A stretch of DNA of 64,000 nucleotides from Valencia hispanica (GCA_963556495.2 OY747701.1:38029001-38093000); one strand, 5' to 3'; counted from the first letter of the stretch, positions 12,750-26,667 are shown. Notes: generated from the letters alone by a model not told the origin. Numbers and translations are program-made.

Positions 12750-14059
12750 CAGAAACAAAACTGCCATGTATAAAACCACTAGGTACGTATGTATTTAAAT
12801 TGAAGCTATCCTAAATGCAAGTACAGGAGCATATAAATGCAGGCACCCTGATGCACATTCACAGAGGGCAATGAAGCAGGCATACATGATATCGCCATTC
12901 AAACAGTCTGTGTAAGTGAGCGTACAACATCAGGATATCAGATCACTTCCCTCTCCAAACACGAAGCCTTTCATAGATGTGAAACTGCAGGCCCTGAATC
13001 TTTTCACACCAGTGGGCCGCAACCCACACAGAAGAACAGGAAGCAAATGGTAAAGGTGCAAAAACTAAAGACATTAAGAGAAATTCCACAGAAAGGGTAA
13101 ATGTAATTAAAATGACCAGATCAAGCAGATATATATCACATTCTGATTTTGTTTTATTCAGACAAAATCACTTTAGAGTTGAGAGAGACGACAGTCATCT
13201 GAATTAAAAAAAGATCAATAAACAGATTAAATCGTCAAACTAACATATGGAGTAACCTGGGACATGGTGGTGGTTCTCTGATTTTCTTGAGGGGGGGGGG
13301 GGGTTATGACTAACGCTCCAAGGACAGTAGGCACGCTAGGGAGAGGTGAGCTGTCACCCCCCATTACAATCACAGTAGAGCTCAGAAAAGGGGGGAGGGG
13401 GAGAAGAGCTGTCTACAAAAAATAAAAATAAATATACTGGTTCCTCACTAGCCACCATCTAACTCCATTCTCTGGCCACAGAACCCTCCGTCTACATTGC
13501 CCCCTGGGAAACACTTGCACGCAATTCCTAATCCCTGGTTGGTGGTAGGACATGTGTGCATAGGGTGTTGTGTCTTAACTTTGACTGTGCAAGCATGGAT
13601 TTTGCTCAACAAAGGGAGAATGGTACATGTTGTACTTAGTTCAGAATGAGCCAAAAAACGGATAATCGGGAGAAGCAATTCAGACAAATGAGGAATATTT
13701 TCACACAGCGGCTGTTATTAAAGTTCTAAATTAGGAAAGATAAGCTGCAAAGAGTATCTTAAGGGTTCAAACAAGTAGTCATCATTTAAAAGTTTTTAGA
13801 CTTCTTATAAAACGTATTCTGTAAAAAAAAAAATACCAGCATGATAACCTGAACCCAAAGACAAACAAAATGTTCTACCCTATTTTGTGATATGTAGCAA
13901 AGATTTGCCAGAGGATAAGATGCCTGCCTCAGATTTGACCTTTTGCTGCCTTTTGTGTAAGTCTGGGTGAGCACTGCTTAGGCACATTCTGTTCAGCAGA
14001 TCCCACTGCTAACACCCCTGTCACTCATCATCACCCATCATTGTTAGAGACAAAAGCAA

Positions 14060-14420
14060 AGTTTGGTTAAGCTACACAGTGAAGAATTCTCCCACCCTGA
14101 TCACCCCCATCGTCCACCACCCTCTACCTTCACACATTTCCGTATGAACAGTGTAGATACACGCACGCACAATAAAATTCATTCCATCTTAGCTGCACAT
14201 AAACACAAACCAATGAGTCAGACATGCTCCCTGACTCAGAGATGGGGTCGCAAACTTCACATCACCTTGCCCTCTAACTTTCTTTTTGAAGTGCAGGCTT
14301 GGCCTTTGAATGGCCCTCTGGCTCATCAACTGTGTGTAATTAAAGCCTATTCATGGCTCTATATGTGTCCTAACTATCCTCCATCATCATCTGGCTGGCC
14401 CTTTCAATAGCCACCTGTGA
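14060..14420. promoter_or_regulatory. candidate conserved non-coding element D
   Basis: A GC-balanced stretch with GTGTAATTAAAGCC near 14334 and CTATTCATGG. A 115-codon plus frame is open but shows no domain. Weak case. Confidence 0.25.
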
Positions 14421-16132
14421 ACTGTGAAGAAAAGGGACACATGCCCCCCCTGTAAAATTCATGACCACCAAATCATTCAATAGCCGGCTAACTTCCCTCA
14501 ATGCCCAACACTGCTTTAAACCACTCTGCATTATCTGTTGGGTGAATCCTTCTTAAATGCAGCCATTTACACTGATTCCAGGTTTCAGTAGCTCTGCTAA
14601 TTAGATGAAACAAGTGTCTTTATGTTGTGAGAGAAACGAGAACAGACAATATGCATTCCTGGTTGAAAGAAAGCAGGTATGAAAATAATTTACAGAAAGG
14701 GATGGATGGATGGATCCAACATTTACACAGTGGGGCAGAGAATTAAGTATGGAAATAAAAAATATTACTACTGCTAATACCCATAATATTACTCTGGCTT
14801 AGTTTTGTATTCCATGCTTATCCAGAACTGGAAAATACCTCAATCAATTACCATGCTTGTGTAAGAACGCTGTTTTAAAAATGTTGACGTTTGGTGGTTA
14901 AAATGTATATAAAATTATATATTTAATATTTAAATTTGTATGATAAGACAAATTAATGTGGAAGCAGCTTTCTGCTTTCTTTGTCTCTCAAACTTTTAAA
15001 AAGTCCAGGTAATGACAGACTGTAGTGACTTTATTCAGGAACACTGCTTTGCTTGAAACATACAGAGATAAAGGAATGGGGCAATATTGTTGAGTCTTTG
15101 AACAAGCAGCTCAGGTAACACAGTCAAATCAATCAGCATGAAAGGGAGAGCTTGCATGGCAGGAACTCCTACAGCGGACATTGTTGTACTACATGTTGGA
15201 CCTCAGTGTTCAGACCCAATTAGTCAAACTGCTTAACTATATTTGAAGGGACTTCTATTTGTATTGAAGGTATGTTTAGATACACAAAAGCATAGGACTG
15301 TAAATCTTTGTTACAGTTTTAGAAGCCTTGATTCAACTATTACTAGCGTCATTTTGTCTATACACATTTCCCCCAGTTTTACAAAGACACAGGTCAAGAG
15401 GTGTCATAAAAGGTAAACATGAGAAAAAAAAAGTATCTAAGAAAAATGTATAATTTTCCTTCAATAATTCTAAAAAATAAAAGAAACTTAAAGCTTAGTT
15501 TTGAAATCCAAGCCAAGAAATCTAGTCTAGAAATCTAAGCCTTAGCTAAATTAATTACATTTAGTCAGAATCTGATCAAATTTCAAATTCATTTTCACTA
15601 CAATGATAGGCCATACTGGAACAATGAGGAACATGACAAAAAATACAAACACATACTCCTCTTCCTGACGGCTCCCTTAGGACACTGAACACTGAGAGTG
15701 TGGGAAAGTTATTTTTAGGAACCATGCGGAGAGCCTTCCTGAGTTTGATGCTCCTGTTCGGGATCAACATTCCACCTTTGATCCCCTCCGACCATGGAGC
15801 TGTTTGTGCCTAGGATGGCAATTTTAACTTTTGTAGTGGATCAACAGCAACAAGAACATTGTAACACTGTTGAAATTCATTGTAGACAGAGTTGAACATT
15901 TAGAGTTTGGACAACAGAATAAATTTCAAACAAATACATTTACTCGAATACATGATTCCTTGATTAGAAACTCTGAGACATGCTACTTGCAGCGTTTTTT
16001 AGACAGCGCGGTTTACTCTTCAAATACATTCAAAGTTAGACATTCAATATAGATATTTGGTTTCATAATGAACGCTACCAGTTACATATAGCCAGACATA
16101 AATTAAAAAAGAATAAATAAATATCGGCAGAG

Positions 16133-18150
16133 CAGTTGAAACTAGACATTTACATACACTGTACAACAAATTTTATTACATTGTTTTCATCACTATCTGA
16201 CATTAAAAATAATTTACATTGATCTGAATAATTAGAGAGAAGGGGCGATTTAAAAAAAAAAAAAAAAACTTTCTTCAAATTCAGAAGTTTACATACAATT
16301 CCTTAGTAATGGGTACAATAATCCTTTAAACTATTTATTTATTTATTCTAAAGTTTCTCATAATAGTTTGCTGGGAATTTACCCATTCCTCCTAATATTA
16401 CTGGTGTAACGGAGGCAGATTTGTAGGCACACACCTTTTCAGGTCTGCCCACATTTTTTATGGGACTAAGATCATGGCTTTGGGATGGCTGCTCCACAAC
16501 AATTAAATATTTTGTCCTTAAATCATTTTGTGACTAATTTGGCAGAATGCTTTGGGTCACTGTCCATTTGGAAGATCCATCTGTGCCCAAGCTTTGAAGG
16601 TTTCATTCGCTCATTTTTTCAATAAATTTGCTCCAGTATGAATGACTGCCTTGTGAGCTGTTATACGTGGTATAAATGCTCTGGCGCTCCTTTTTCAAAA
16701 GTTGCAGTTTGTCAGAGGAGTGGGTGTGGGAAAACGTCAGGATCACGAGTCTAACTCATTATTATTCACAAAATGCTAATGTCTCGCCTCTGATTGGGTA
16801 CCAGCAATGCAACTCTTATGCTGCCTTCAAAAAAATAATTAACTTAATTAACGTTGCTGGCAATGTTCCAAGATACATTCCAAAAGTTTCTTCCTCAGCT
16901 CCTCTTTCTTGGGTAAAAAATGCAACGCTGATGTGCTATGTCCACAGATAAACCAAGCCTGACCCTGTTCTGCAATGCTGTAGAGTTGCTAACAGTTAGA
17001 TTCGTTACTAACAGTTAGCTTTGGCTTCTAGCTTCTACTAGCAGAGACGTGCTCTGCTCTCTCCAGGCTGCAAAATCAGCCCTACCGTGGGCGATCACAA
17101 GCCAAGGTAGGCAAAACCATGAATACTAACTTTTCATGTAAAGTAGAAGAGTGTTTTTTTCCGACTCGCTCGTTTTGCCGTTTGTTTTCTTTCTGTGGCT
17201 AATGCAGGCAATGGGCGTTGGAGAAAATGTTCACATGCAGCATGCATTGAGCTCAGCTTAGAGTGACCGATCATATTTCACAAAGAACAAGTACTACACA
17301 GTTTCTCAGTGAACAAGACCTTTAACTTTCTGAATAAAGTCTTGAAATGTTTAAATATTTCCACGTGATGTTCTTTTCTCATGATGCCATCTATTTTGCA
17401 TGTACCAGTCCCTCACGTAGCAAAACACCAACCACATGATACTGCCACACCCGTACATCACAGCTGGAATGATGATCTCAGGCTTTCGAGCTTTCCTTTT
17501 TTATTATAAATGCAATATAAGTCATTTTTAACACTTCATTTATGGCATCGACTGTTTCACAACATGTGTCAAACAATTTAAGTGATTCTTCCTGTTTCCA
17601 AAATGTAATCTGGCTTTATATCAGGTTTTACTTGCACCATTTTGGAGGAGGACTCATTTCCCTGTGGACAGTGACTCCCTTATCAGTTTGTCAAGTTTCA
17701 CAAGCTCTTACTTTTGCTGTGCAGTAAATGCACACATATAATACAATACATTTACCCCTGAGACCCAGAACATGTCTCCTTCCTAAATGGTATGGTGCCT
17801 GGACAGTCCAATGCTGTTTATACTTGCTTATAATTGTTTAAAAAGATGAGCATAGCACATTTAGGCATCTTGAAATTGTACCCAAGGATGAAGCCAAATT
17901 GTAGACACCCACAATTCTCTGATTTTCCCATGATGTCACACAAGGAAGCACTGTTTTTGAGGTGTTTAAAGGTACAGTACTTAGTGCACGTAAGCTTCTG
18001 ACTTTACAAAAAGTATTACATAAAAAAAATCTCTTATGACTCTTTCAAGCTAAATCTTTTGGTAATCTTGACTGCAGAAAAAAAACAGGACACGCTTATA
18101 ATGGGTACATGTCTTTTTATGCTGGGTATGTAAATATATGTTTTCAACTG
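16133..18150 (-). mobile_element. Sleeping Beauty-type Tc1 relic, interrupted by an insertion
   Basis: The outer inverted repeat CAGTTGAAACTAGACATTTA at 16133 pairs with its complement ending TTTTCAACTG at 18150, which is followed by TA. Inner direct repeats lie near 16281 (CAGAAGTTTACATACA) and near 17985, giving the IR/DR layout of this Tc1 group. Transposase pieces run on the minus strand (for example the complement regions around 17380-17480 and 17640-17930) with many defects. A segment of about 720 bp (16594-17317) has no counterpart in the family and splits the transposase. Confidence 0.8.
16594..17317. other. unidentified insertion inside the Tc1 relic
   Basis: Flanked by the Tc1 phrases 'cccaagctttg' and 'cctttaactttc', which are adjacent in intact elements. 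It contains an open plus-strand frame of 91 codons that matches nothing I know. Terminal repeats and target duplications are not obvious (possible CTTT). Identity unknown. Confidence 0.5.
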
Positions 18151-18414
18151 TATATTTCAACCTCTAAGCAACAGAAGTTCTCCCCAAGGTTTGCAGCGTC
18201 ACTCAGTTTTTAACACATGAACAAAGACTGCATAAACCTAAGGCAAAATTATACACAATTTTCCAAAAATCTAGTAAATATCAAGAGAAATACATCTGAG
18301 GCACAGTTTATAAGTACCAGGGGACCTATGGTTCTCCAGTCACTATCAATATGCTAATAGGCGCCTTATCTGAGCAGAATTACACGTACCCTTTAGTGCC
18401 ACAAGACCCCCCAT

Positions 18415-18595
18415 ATGTAGCATGGCTTGCACGTTATAGCCTCTTTTCTTTTCCCTAATGGGAGCTGAAGACAACTGGGGCTACTTTAATCAGGTCTGAG
18501 TCCAATGTGGCCAGTGTAGTCTGATGGGAGCTGAGTGGTGCATGGACTGCGTTAAGGGTTCACTGCTCACTGATGAAACAGTTTCACTTTCAGGG
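18415..18595. promoter_or_regulatory. candidate regulatory stretch E
   Basis: A repeat-free stretch directly right of the Tc1 relic, with CCCTAATGGG and CTTTAATCAGG. Included because its composition stands out; weak. Confidence 0.2.
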
Positions 18596-19614
18596 TGAGT
18601 TCAGGCAAACCACGCTCTTACACAGTCTGGCAGGAGGAGCAAATATGCCCTGTTTTGTTTAGCTTTAGGACTATCTGCTTGAAACAAATGTTTGGGCGTT
18701 TTGTTGATATAGCGCGGACGGCAGCGCATTTGGTTGCCACGAATATTCTTCTGCCCAACTTTGACTCAGCTACCACATACACAGCCGCTGCTGCTTTTCC
18801 ACCCAGGATATTAGTAAACAAATAAGCATTTTGATGGTTTTAGCCACTGTTTATATTGATTTTTAAAACTTCACGTCATTATTAGATGAACACTAAGTTC
18901 ACCCAGGCAACAATGAATTCAAGTAAGCGACCTGTGGCGCTATAGATGGTTAGGGTTGTATTTTGTTGTAAATATCTGTACATTATAGTTCACTCAACTA
19001 CTGGACTGCATGTGGTTTTGAAAGATCAGGAAGAATAACAAACCATCCATTTTTGCAGTTGACATAAATCAATGTAGAACCCTGAAAGTAGCCCAACAGA
19101 TGAAAACATTCCCCAACATGTTCAAGAGTCAGCAAAGAGCGCTTGCACGCTCATCCTAAAAAATACACACGTGCATTTCCAGAATAGTTAAAAGGCATGT
19201 TCAATAATTGATGCAAATCTGATGTATGTTGGGAATTGTTCAGCTAAAGAGTATGATGGCATGCCATAGACTTGCCTGAACAGAGCTCTCCATCTCTTTT
19301 GCCATAAACACACAAACCATATGCGCACCTTAATCCCAACTGCAACAGAGGTTGATGTGCAACAAGGAGGGAAGTATAAATTATTCCATTTTAATATTAT
19401 TCCAAAGGTCCATTCCCAGCTGATTGTGATTCCCTGGGCAATGTATGAATCATAGTTAAGCATCTCAAGAGGCTAAATGTATTTTTTATATTCAGGAAAG
19501 CCAATATTGGCATAATTTAAAATGTATTTTATTTCCCAGAAAATAGTTGCTGTGATCTCTTAATGAATTCAAATAGTCAACAATTTTCTTCAAATTAGTT
19601 CTTTTCAACATTGG

Positions 19615-19995
19615 CCTCTCCCTGATCTTCCGTGCCAAACATTGTCGGACACATTAGAGAAAAGATATATAAACGGGCATGTAAAGCAAACAAACATTAC
19701 AACAAATGCAAAAAAACAAGCCCTTAGGAGTCAGTGCCTGTCTGACTCATTCTGCATTTTGCAACTCCTCCTTCCTCCCCTTTTCATTTCGCTCTCAATA
19801 AGACGGTTTGGTGCCTCTGAGGAGAAGCCCTCATTTTAATTAGACCTGACCTGAGAATCACTTAACTGCTCCTCTCCGCTTATGCCTCCCCCTCCCTTCT
19901 CTCCAAGCCTCTTGCTCTGTTCCTCACATAGGTCCATTAACACCCTTCCCTTGGCACCCACAGGCTTCAACAGGGGGCAGACACAGGCGTTGTCT
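19615..19995. promoter_or_regulatory. candidate conserved non-coding element F
   Basis: Has TTTAATTAGACC near 19836, TGACTCA (AP-1/MAF-type core) near 19742, and pyrimidine-rich balanced sequence without repeats. Position in elp4 intron 9 suggests a pax6 enhancer. Confidence 0.35.
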
Positions 19996-21399
19996 TAAAG
20001 ACGTTTTGAGGACATGCCAAGAAACATTAAACTACTCTATACACCTCCCTCGGACTCTTTCAGTTAGTTTCCTGTTCCTCTCGAGTCCTCTTCTCCTCAG
20101 CATCTTCATCTGTATTTCTGTTTCCTATTTGTTTCACCTTTACTCACCTTGGTCCAAAACTGCTCAGCTATTAGAGTCATGTACAAGTGAGAGGAACAAC
20201 TTGAGATGGTAGTAGGAATGAAAAACTGGTTGTTTGATCTGAAACACCAACACATATTTAATTATAGGTGCATTTTATTTGATATTTTACTTTCACACAC
20301 ATTAGAATCTAGAGTCTTTTTTGGAACTATTTACAGGTGATTGTTCAGACTAAAAACCCTTCACTGAAATGCTTAGTTGTTGTGCTTTTTCAGAAAGTCA
20401 TCTTAAAGTAACAAATCCTCAAATTTAAAGGTGATATCAAAACTTTGACACCAAACTCTGCAAGGCCTTAATATTGGGACTTTGAGAATCTACTTTATTG
20501 TAAAGTTAATCTACCAGAGCCAGATTCAGATGACCATATATTTTGCTACATGCCAGTCCATGAGGTCAGTCCAAGATCTTGGAATCAAACAGCTATCATA
20601 ACGACTCACATGGTTTTCTTTCAGATTTCTTTTACTCATCATTTTCTGCAGCTAATAACATGGAATGGGATGGGATACATAGGCAAGTGCAAATTTAGAA
20701 TGAACACTTGCTAAATTCAGTTGTAGTTTTCAAATAAACGTTTGTAAAGCACACATAAATACACCGTTATGTATGGGCTGGTTACCAGTATCAGAATTGT
20801 TGCCCTTCCCTTACCCGTTGATGCACACTGTTAGTCAGCTAAAAACTAAGGAAATACCAGACATCCCTCATATCAAGGTAGTACCATTTTAAGACACAGT
20901 AGACCTACAGCTGGAAAGATAAGGGTCTGAACACTGGGAATTAAACAAGCTAATATTGGCTGGATGTTTAGTCCGGGTTTCTGTTGGGTTTGCAGATGAA
21001 AAATGTGTGTTTCTGTTGGCATGACTCAAGCGTACGGAACTTCTTTCACCCAGCTGAATGGCTGTGTGTAGCAGCTGATGTGTGCGTGTCCCTTTAGCAC
21101 TTCCAGTGGAATCTCAATAAAAAAGCTTTAAACTGTTGGAATGGTATGAAAAGAATACTTTAATGGTTTTGAAACTGTAATGATTTAAAAACTTGGTATA
21201 CCTTGACAATGGCAACCAGTCTATATCATCATCATCATCATTTATCATTTATATCTGCAGAGAACAGAAAACTTCCTTTGTGCAGTCTATACAGCCTATG
21301 AGACATACCCTGCATGTGCAGCTAAAGACACCTCCAAATAGGTTCTCTATTAGAAGACTAATTTGACACAAATCCTTTTCTTACACTGTAGTTGACCCT

Positions 21400-21620
21400 T
21401 TGACCTGCTTCTGGCACCCCTGTACCCCAAAGGCACATTGCCTGTCAGTTTATTGGGTCAAGCAAAGGTAAAGAGAATGTAATTGCGTACCATCTGCATT
21501 CTTCGGAGATTCATCCTCAAAGCATCCTGCTTTGTGGAACGTGTGACAAGAGCATGGGCGGCACAAGAGAAGTGACTGGGACAATTCTCACGCACATAGC
21601 GAATCATAAAGAGTAGCTTT
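21400..21620. promoter_or_regulatory. candidate conserved non-coding element G
   Basis: A repeat-free stretch with AATGTAATTGCG near 21477 and AGCGAATCATAAAG near 21597, contrasting with the AT-rich flanks. Function is inferred only. Confidence 0.3.
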
Positions 21621-24339
21621 CACGAAACCATTTGGATGTGGTGTTGCATCAATGTCAATATATCAATGTGTGGGAGCGAGAAATGTTTGCATATATGTAT
21701 GAGTATGTGTTAATCCTGTCCAAACACCTAACACTCCCCTACCTGCTCAGACAGGGCCATGGGTTAATTCTGGCCTCAGGCGCCATGGCTAATAACTGCT
21801 CATCAACCGCAGCTTGAACTCTCAGTAAGTCAAGTGTTGCTGGGGCAACCTCAACACCAAGAAAGCAAAGCATTGATCAAGCCGAGTGCAGGATTGCATC
21901 AATTCCAAACAACTTAAAAATAAAACTATCAAACAGATGAGGATTTATTTGATTTTTTATAAAAAAATAATTCTTTTTCCTCATTCCTGCTCAGCAATTG
22001 AAGGATGAGTCAAATGGCAGTTAAGATATTAGTTACTAGCACAAATCCACAACAGGAATGGCATGCAGCTGCCTGAACCAGCTGGTGAGAAGCTGTTCCT
22101 GTCAATCAGCTGTCATTCAGCACCACCACCACCCACATTTTATTCTTGAAAGAACAAATTTTGAGAGCTGTTTGATTTCCTGATCATAAAACAGGAAAAA
22201 TATGTTAAAAGTTGAACCAAAGTACATCTCAGCAGGAGAAGTGGCACAGTGCAGTGAATGTTGTCTTTTGTGGCTGCAGGGAAAAATAGTCTTGTAGCCT
22301 GAGTAAATGTGATGATGACCGTCACAGTGACTTGTCAAACAAATTCAACCATCATCTCATATGTCAATCAGCTGTCCACAGAGTCAGATGACCAATGTTA
22401 GGGCTGTTAAACTATCAAAACTACAGCCAATGATCTAATAGTCACATATGTCTCCGTATCAAGAGACTTAAAACAAACTTGTACTTACACCTTTTTGACA
22501 TTTACATCCCAGTTGATGCACAAATCAATAACAGCCAATTACAACACATACACAAGAATATGACTGGGTATTGCAATAACAAACCAATGTTATAGCTGAT
22601 TTGATGCGTGACTATGGATACAACGTTCTGAGGGAAATTCCAAGACAAGTGAGAGAGCGTCATACCCAGGGATTATGATTGACACGTAAGATTAAGTGCA
22701 CACTTAAGTCAACAATGGCAACTATTTATGGATTGTTGTCTTATGCTGGTAGAATCTTTTTGTTGTTGGTCAAAGCAGAGCCAGAATGCGATTCCCACTT
22801 AACCAATAAACAGATCCTTATACAAGGAAAGCAGACAAAGCTTTTTGTTAATAATGGTCTCAATGCTGAGATGTATGACATCATCATATCCATCCAAGGA
22901 ACGCTTAAACAGAGAATTATTTAAAAAGGGAGTTGAACATATTTTTTTTAAGTTCCCACTGAGCAATACACCTGCTTTTGAACATTGAAAGCCTTACATA
23001 GTCCTCAGTTAGACATGAGACAGTTACCATTTATTGCACATTTGTATTTCACCTAGGTCAAGATCAAGTTTAGATTTAGAAATAAAAACATGTAAGGTCC
23101 ATTAAAAAAAAATCTGTAAATTATCCAAAAATGCCAGAAAGCATAAACCGAACCTCAATGGCAACTTAATTGTATTTGTCTAATAGACTAATTTAATTCT
23201 TTATCTGTTGTGATATTGGGATGAAACCAGCTTCTGGCAAGACATTCTGTATTTTTGAGTGTAAAAAATTGGCAAAATACTGGTAAATATGAATATTATA
23301 TAGTTCTGCCTCTAGTGGCTACTGATAATTATTAACACAATCACATTTCCTTTATCTTAAACTAATATCACGTTTGTTAACTAAACATTTTGACTAACAT
23401 TTTGGCCTCCTATTTTATCTTATAGAGGATTTTGTTTTGCCCTCTTTGTTGTTATGGGGGCTTTATGATTAAAGATCGCTAAACCAACAGATTCATTGAT
23501 TAATTGGTGAGAGTATGATCTTTACTTTAAGCTCAGCTAACTTAATAAGATGTAAATATTAAATTTCAAGATCAATAAAATTCTACTTGAATATAAAAGG
23601 AATACTCAAAAACTTTATCATCATAACCAATCTCGGTGATCCAACTCTGAGCCTTTGCTTTTATTGTTCAAAAACCAAGTTGTCTTGAGAAAAGGAAATG
23701 GAAAAGAAAATCCAGTCTTCGAGTATCTGATAAAAACTTGCTGAAATAAATTCAAAATACAACATCAATATAATGTACATGAATGGTGGGATTTTTAATG
23801 GCTGGAGAATTTTAATAATTATTAGCATTAAGAATATTATGAGGGTATAGGACTGGAAACCAAGTGTTAGAGACAGTGTTTCAGGAAGCCAAATACTAGC
23901 ATATATTTTGGATATTCCCAACAATTGGGCTGATAAATAATAGAAATTCACAAAGCACAATGATTTTCTTGAAACATGCAGTTTTCTGCATATTCCAAGA
24001 ATGTCGATTTCCTTGTTTCTTTCAAGCATACTCCTCAATAACTCTGTCTCACTGGAACACAAAGCTACTAAAATATGCAACAATCTGTGAACGGAAGATC
24101 CAAAATTGCACTGATCTTGACATTTGTCTTGAAAGATTAGTCTATCTAAAAATAAGCAAATAAAATAATTGACTTTTACAGACTTCATAATCTGTGCTGT
24201 AGGAACACATTAAATGATTCAATAAAGAAGGAGAGAGGGTTAATCAAGATAGAAGAAAGGATTAGGATAGTCAAAGGTGGCAAAAAAAATGAGAAGACTG
24301 TGACCGTAGGATGTAGGGAAGTTTGGGGGTAGGTTTGCA

Positions 24340-24560
24340 TTCTGCTCCTCACCCTTCAAATCCTGGCTGAGACAATAGGACTCACTAAGAGCCAAGGACC
24401 AGAGGGTGTGATAAGGTAATGATAATGTAATGAGGACCAATCATGAGCCTGAGCTAAGTGCAGGGCCTCCTAATTTGTCTCCAGAGTAGTAGTTAGGTGT
24501 CAGATTTGTATCTTTTGGAGACAGGAATGACGTGACACGGTCAAAATGGATATGTGTTCT
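24340..24560. promoter_or_regulatory. candidate regulatory stretch H
   Basis: Contains GGTAATGATAATGTAATGAGG, CCAATCATG and CTCCTAATTTG, all ATTA-type sites within about 60 bp (24413-24475). Adjacent to the Harbinger-like MITE. Confidence 0.3.
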
Positions 24561-24812
24561 GGAACTAGGAGAAACTCAATGAGGGTGAGAACTCATAAAT
24601 CTAAATGTATAGAGAAAAGGCACCTGAAGTGCACGTCTTTTATAATTTTGAACTATATTTGAATTTTTAAAATAACCTTTTAGAAAATATGAAAATGCTA
24701 ACCTTATAAAAAGAATACAATTTTCTGATTTTCTGTTTCTGCACACGCCGCACCCCTGTGTCTGCACAGTGCAGCAAATACTCTTCTGGACTGGACTTCC
24801 ATTGATAAACGC

Positions 24813-25516
24813 TAAAGCCTAGTTTATACTTCTCCGTCTGCGGCGGTGCGGAGACACATACGCGGTGCGGAGACACACGGCACCATTATCCACCGACGCA
24901 AGGGCTGTTTGTCACTCATGTAAGGATGCACAGAGTAGAGCCCAATTTTTTAATTATCCATCGGACGCAATGGAGAGCGCACGTCTGTGGTTGCTCAGCC
25001 CAACACCAGCCCCAGATCATTTCACCAGAATGGTGCTCTATAGTCGATATAATTGACAGTCAATGTAGCTTATGGGCACCAGATGCTTTATTTTGCAAGG
25101 CAATCTAATCTTGTCTTTTGGTGATTTCGAACACCAGCATGTGTAGGCTAGAGAACAACAAAACAGACTGATGTTTTTGTTTGCTTACATGCGTTTTTAG
25201 AGTAGTCAATGAGCTGCACTTCTAGTAAAAAGCTTTCCAGCTCGATCAAAACCACTCTCTGTCGTTGCTCCTTAAGTGGAAATGCTCCTTAAGTGGAAAT
25301 GTGTTTACAAGCTTACGTAATTAAACTGTTGACCAGAGATTTCACTGCAATGGTAGGCAGACCCACCAAAAAAGGTCTGCACCCCCTGCTGTCCTGGTGG
25401 GGAATTGCTTTGCAGCATTGACACACCAACAGAGAAGTATAAAAGGAAAACGTTTCCGTCAATACGTGTGCGTGTGGGTGCAAATTTGCTGACAGAGAAG
25501 TATGATCTAGGCTTAA
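24813..25516. mobile_element. PIF/Harbinger-like MITE, 698 bp
   Basis: TAA lies on both sides (24813-24815 and 25514-25516) of an element beginning AGCCTAGTTTATACTTCTCC and ending in the complement of AGCCTAGATCATACTTCTCT. A three-base TWA duplication and this type of 'tatacttct' terminus are usual for PIF/Harbinger MITEs in fish. A 17-bp tandem duplication (GCTCCTTAAGTGGAAAT) starts near 25268. No transposase. Confidence 0.75.
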
Positions 25517-25994
25517 CAGTGCACAGTTTAAGGTGAAGTAACACCTACATTACACTACTTTTTGAATTCAAAACTGTTGAAGCTTTCTTTTTTTTTTGTG
25601 CCACTTTGCAGTCAAAGTGACTAAACATTTGTAAGGCAGCTACAGAGATGAATATCTAAAGGGCAGCTGGCGGTGTAAAAGGAATTACATGCATCAAAAT
25701 GCGAGACACTTACCTGAACATTTAATTGTGTTTCGGCTGCCATACTTAAGGAAATATATATTTTTCTCACTCTGTTTCCTCTCGACTTTACACTGCAGCA
25801 ACTCTGCCAGCAAGAGTGTATAATCAATAGTTTCACCTTCCTTTAGACACCCAATAGCAAAACAAAGTAGACAGCTTGCTGGAGCTTTGCTCATAGGTGA
25901 AACATCTCTTTAAGGCTGCCATATTAATCCAAGGAAAAAGAATGCCACCAGGAAAAATGTAATGTTAATAAATAATATATTTAAACATAAGAGT

Positions 25995-26667
25995 GCATTG
26001 AAGAAGTAATCATACTTTTTGGACATTTTCAAAATTTTGTCACATGTATGTAATAGCAAAATGTAAAGAAGTCTGTATTAGTCAAAGGTAGGAAATTTAC
26101 AGTTTTAAATAAAAAATAAGAAAACTGACGCAGAGTCACCTTTACTTTAATACCCCTAAATATAATTCAGTGCAACTGACTGCCTTCAGAATCAGAATAA
26201 AAAAGGTTTTATTGCCATATGTGTGAACAAGTTCACAACTCTAGGAAATTGCTGTGGTACTTTGTGCAAACATAAAATAAACACTTCTAAGCATCCAATA
26301 AATACAAATAAAATGGGGTAAACAGATGAACATATACTGTATATTATATATATGTTCACTTTGTTACCTAATAAAAAGACTGCACTTGAGTATAATTCAA
26401 TCTCAGTATAACTCCAGGTGTTCTATGGAGGCCATAGAGGTGTGTTAGAGAACATTCGTGAACAAACAGCATCAGATATGCATGGCACACTTTTCAGAGT
26501 TTTGGTGGTTAAAAAAAGATAAATATGTGTTGTTTTCCTCCAACTTGACAATTCTGCACTACTTAGTGTTGCTCTATCACATAAAATCCCTATAAAACCC
26601 ATTGAAGTTTCTGGTTTTAATGTGACAAACTATGGAGAAGTTCAAGAAGTATAAATACTTTGCAGCT
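25995..26667. mobile_element. Tc1-type MITE with a nested LINE-tail fragment
   Basis: The two ends are imperfect inverted repeats of about 45 bp: left 'aagaagtaatcatactttttgg ... aaaattttgtcacatg', right 'gtgacaaactatggagaagttcaagaagtataaatactttgca'. The right end is the same type as that of the Tc1 relic at 53980. Inside, 26185-26310 is a different short repeat ('tttattgccatatgtgtgaacaagttcac') that looks like a LINE-type tail. Confidence 0.55.

Noticed and set aside
23661..24188. 175-codon minus-strand open frame as a gene
   Set aside because: AT-rich, hydrophobic by composition, no domain, lies within an intron; consistent with chance.
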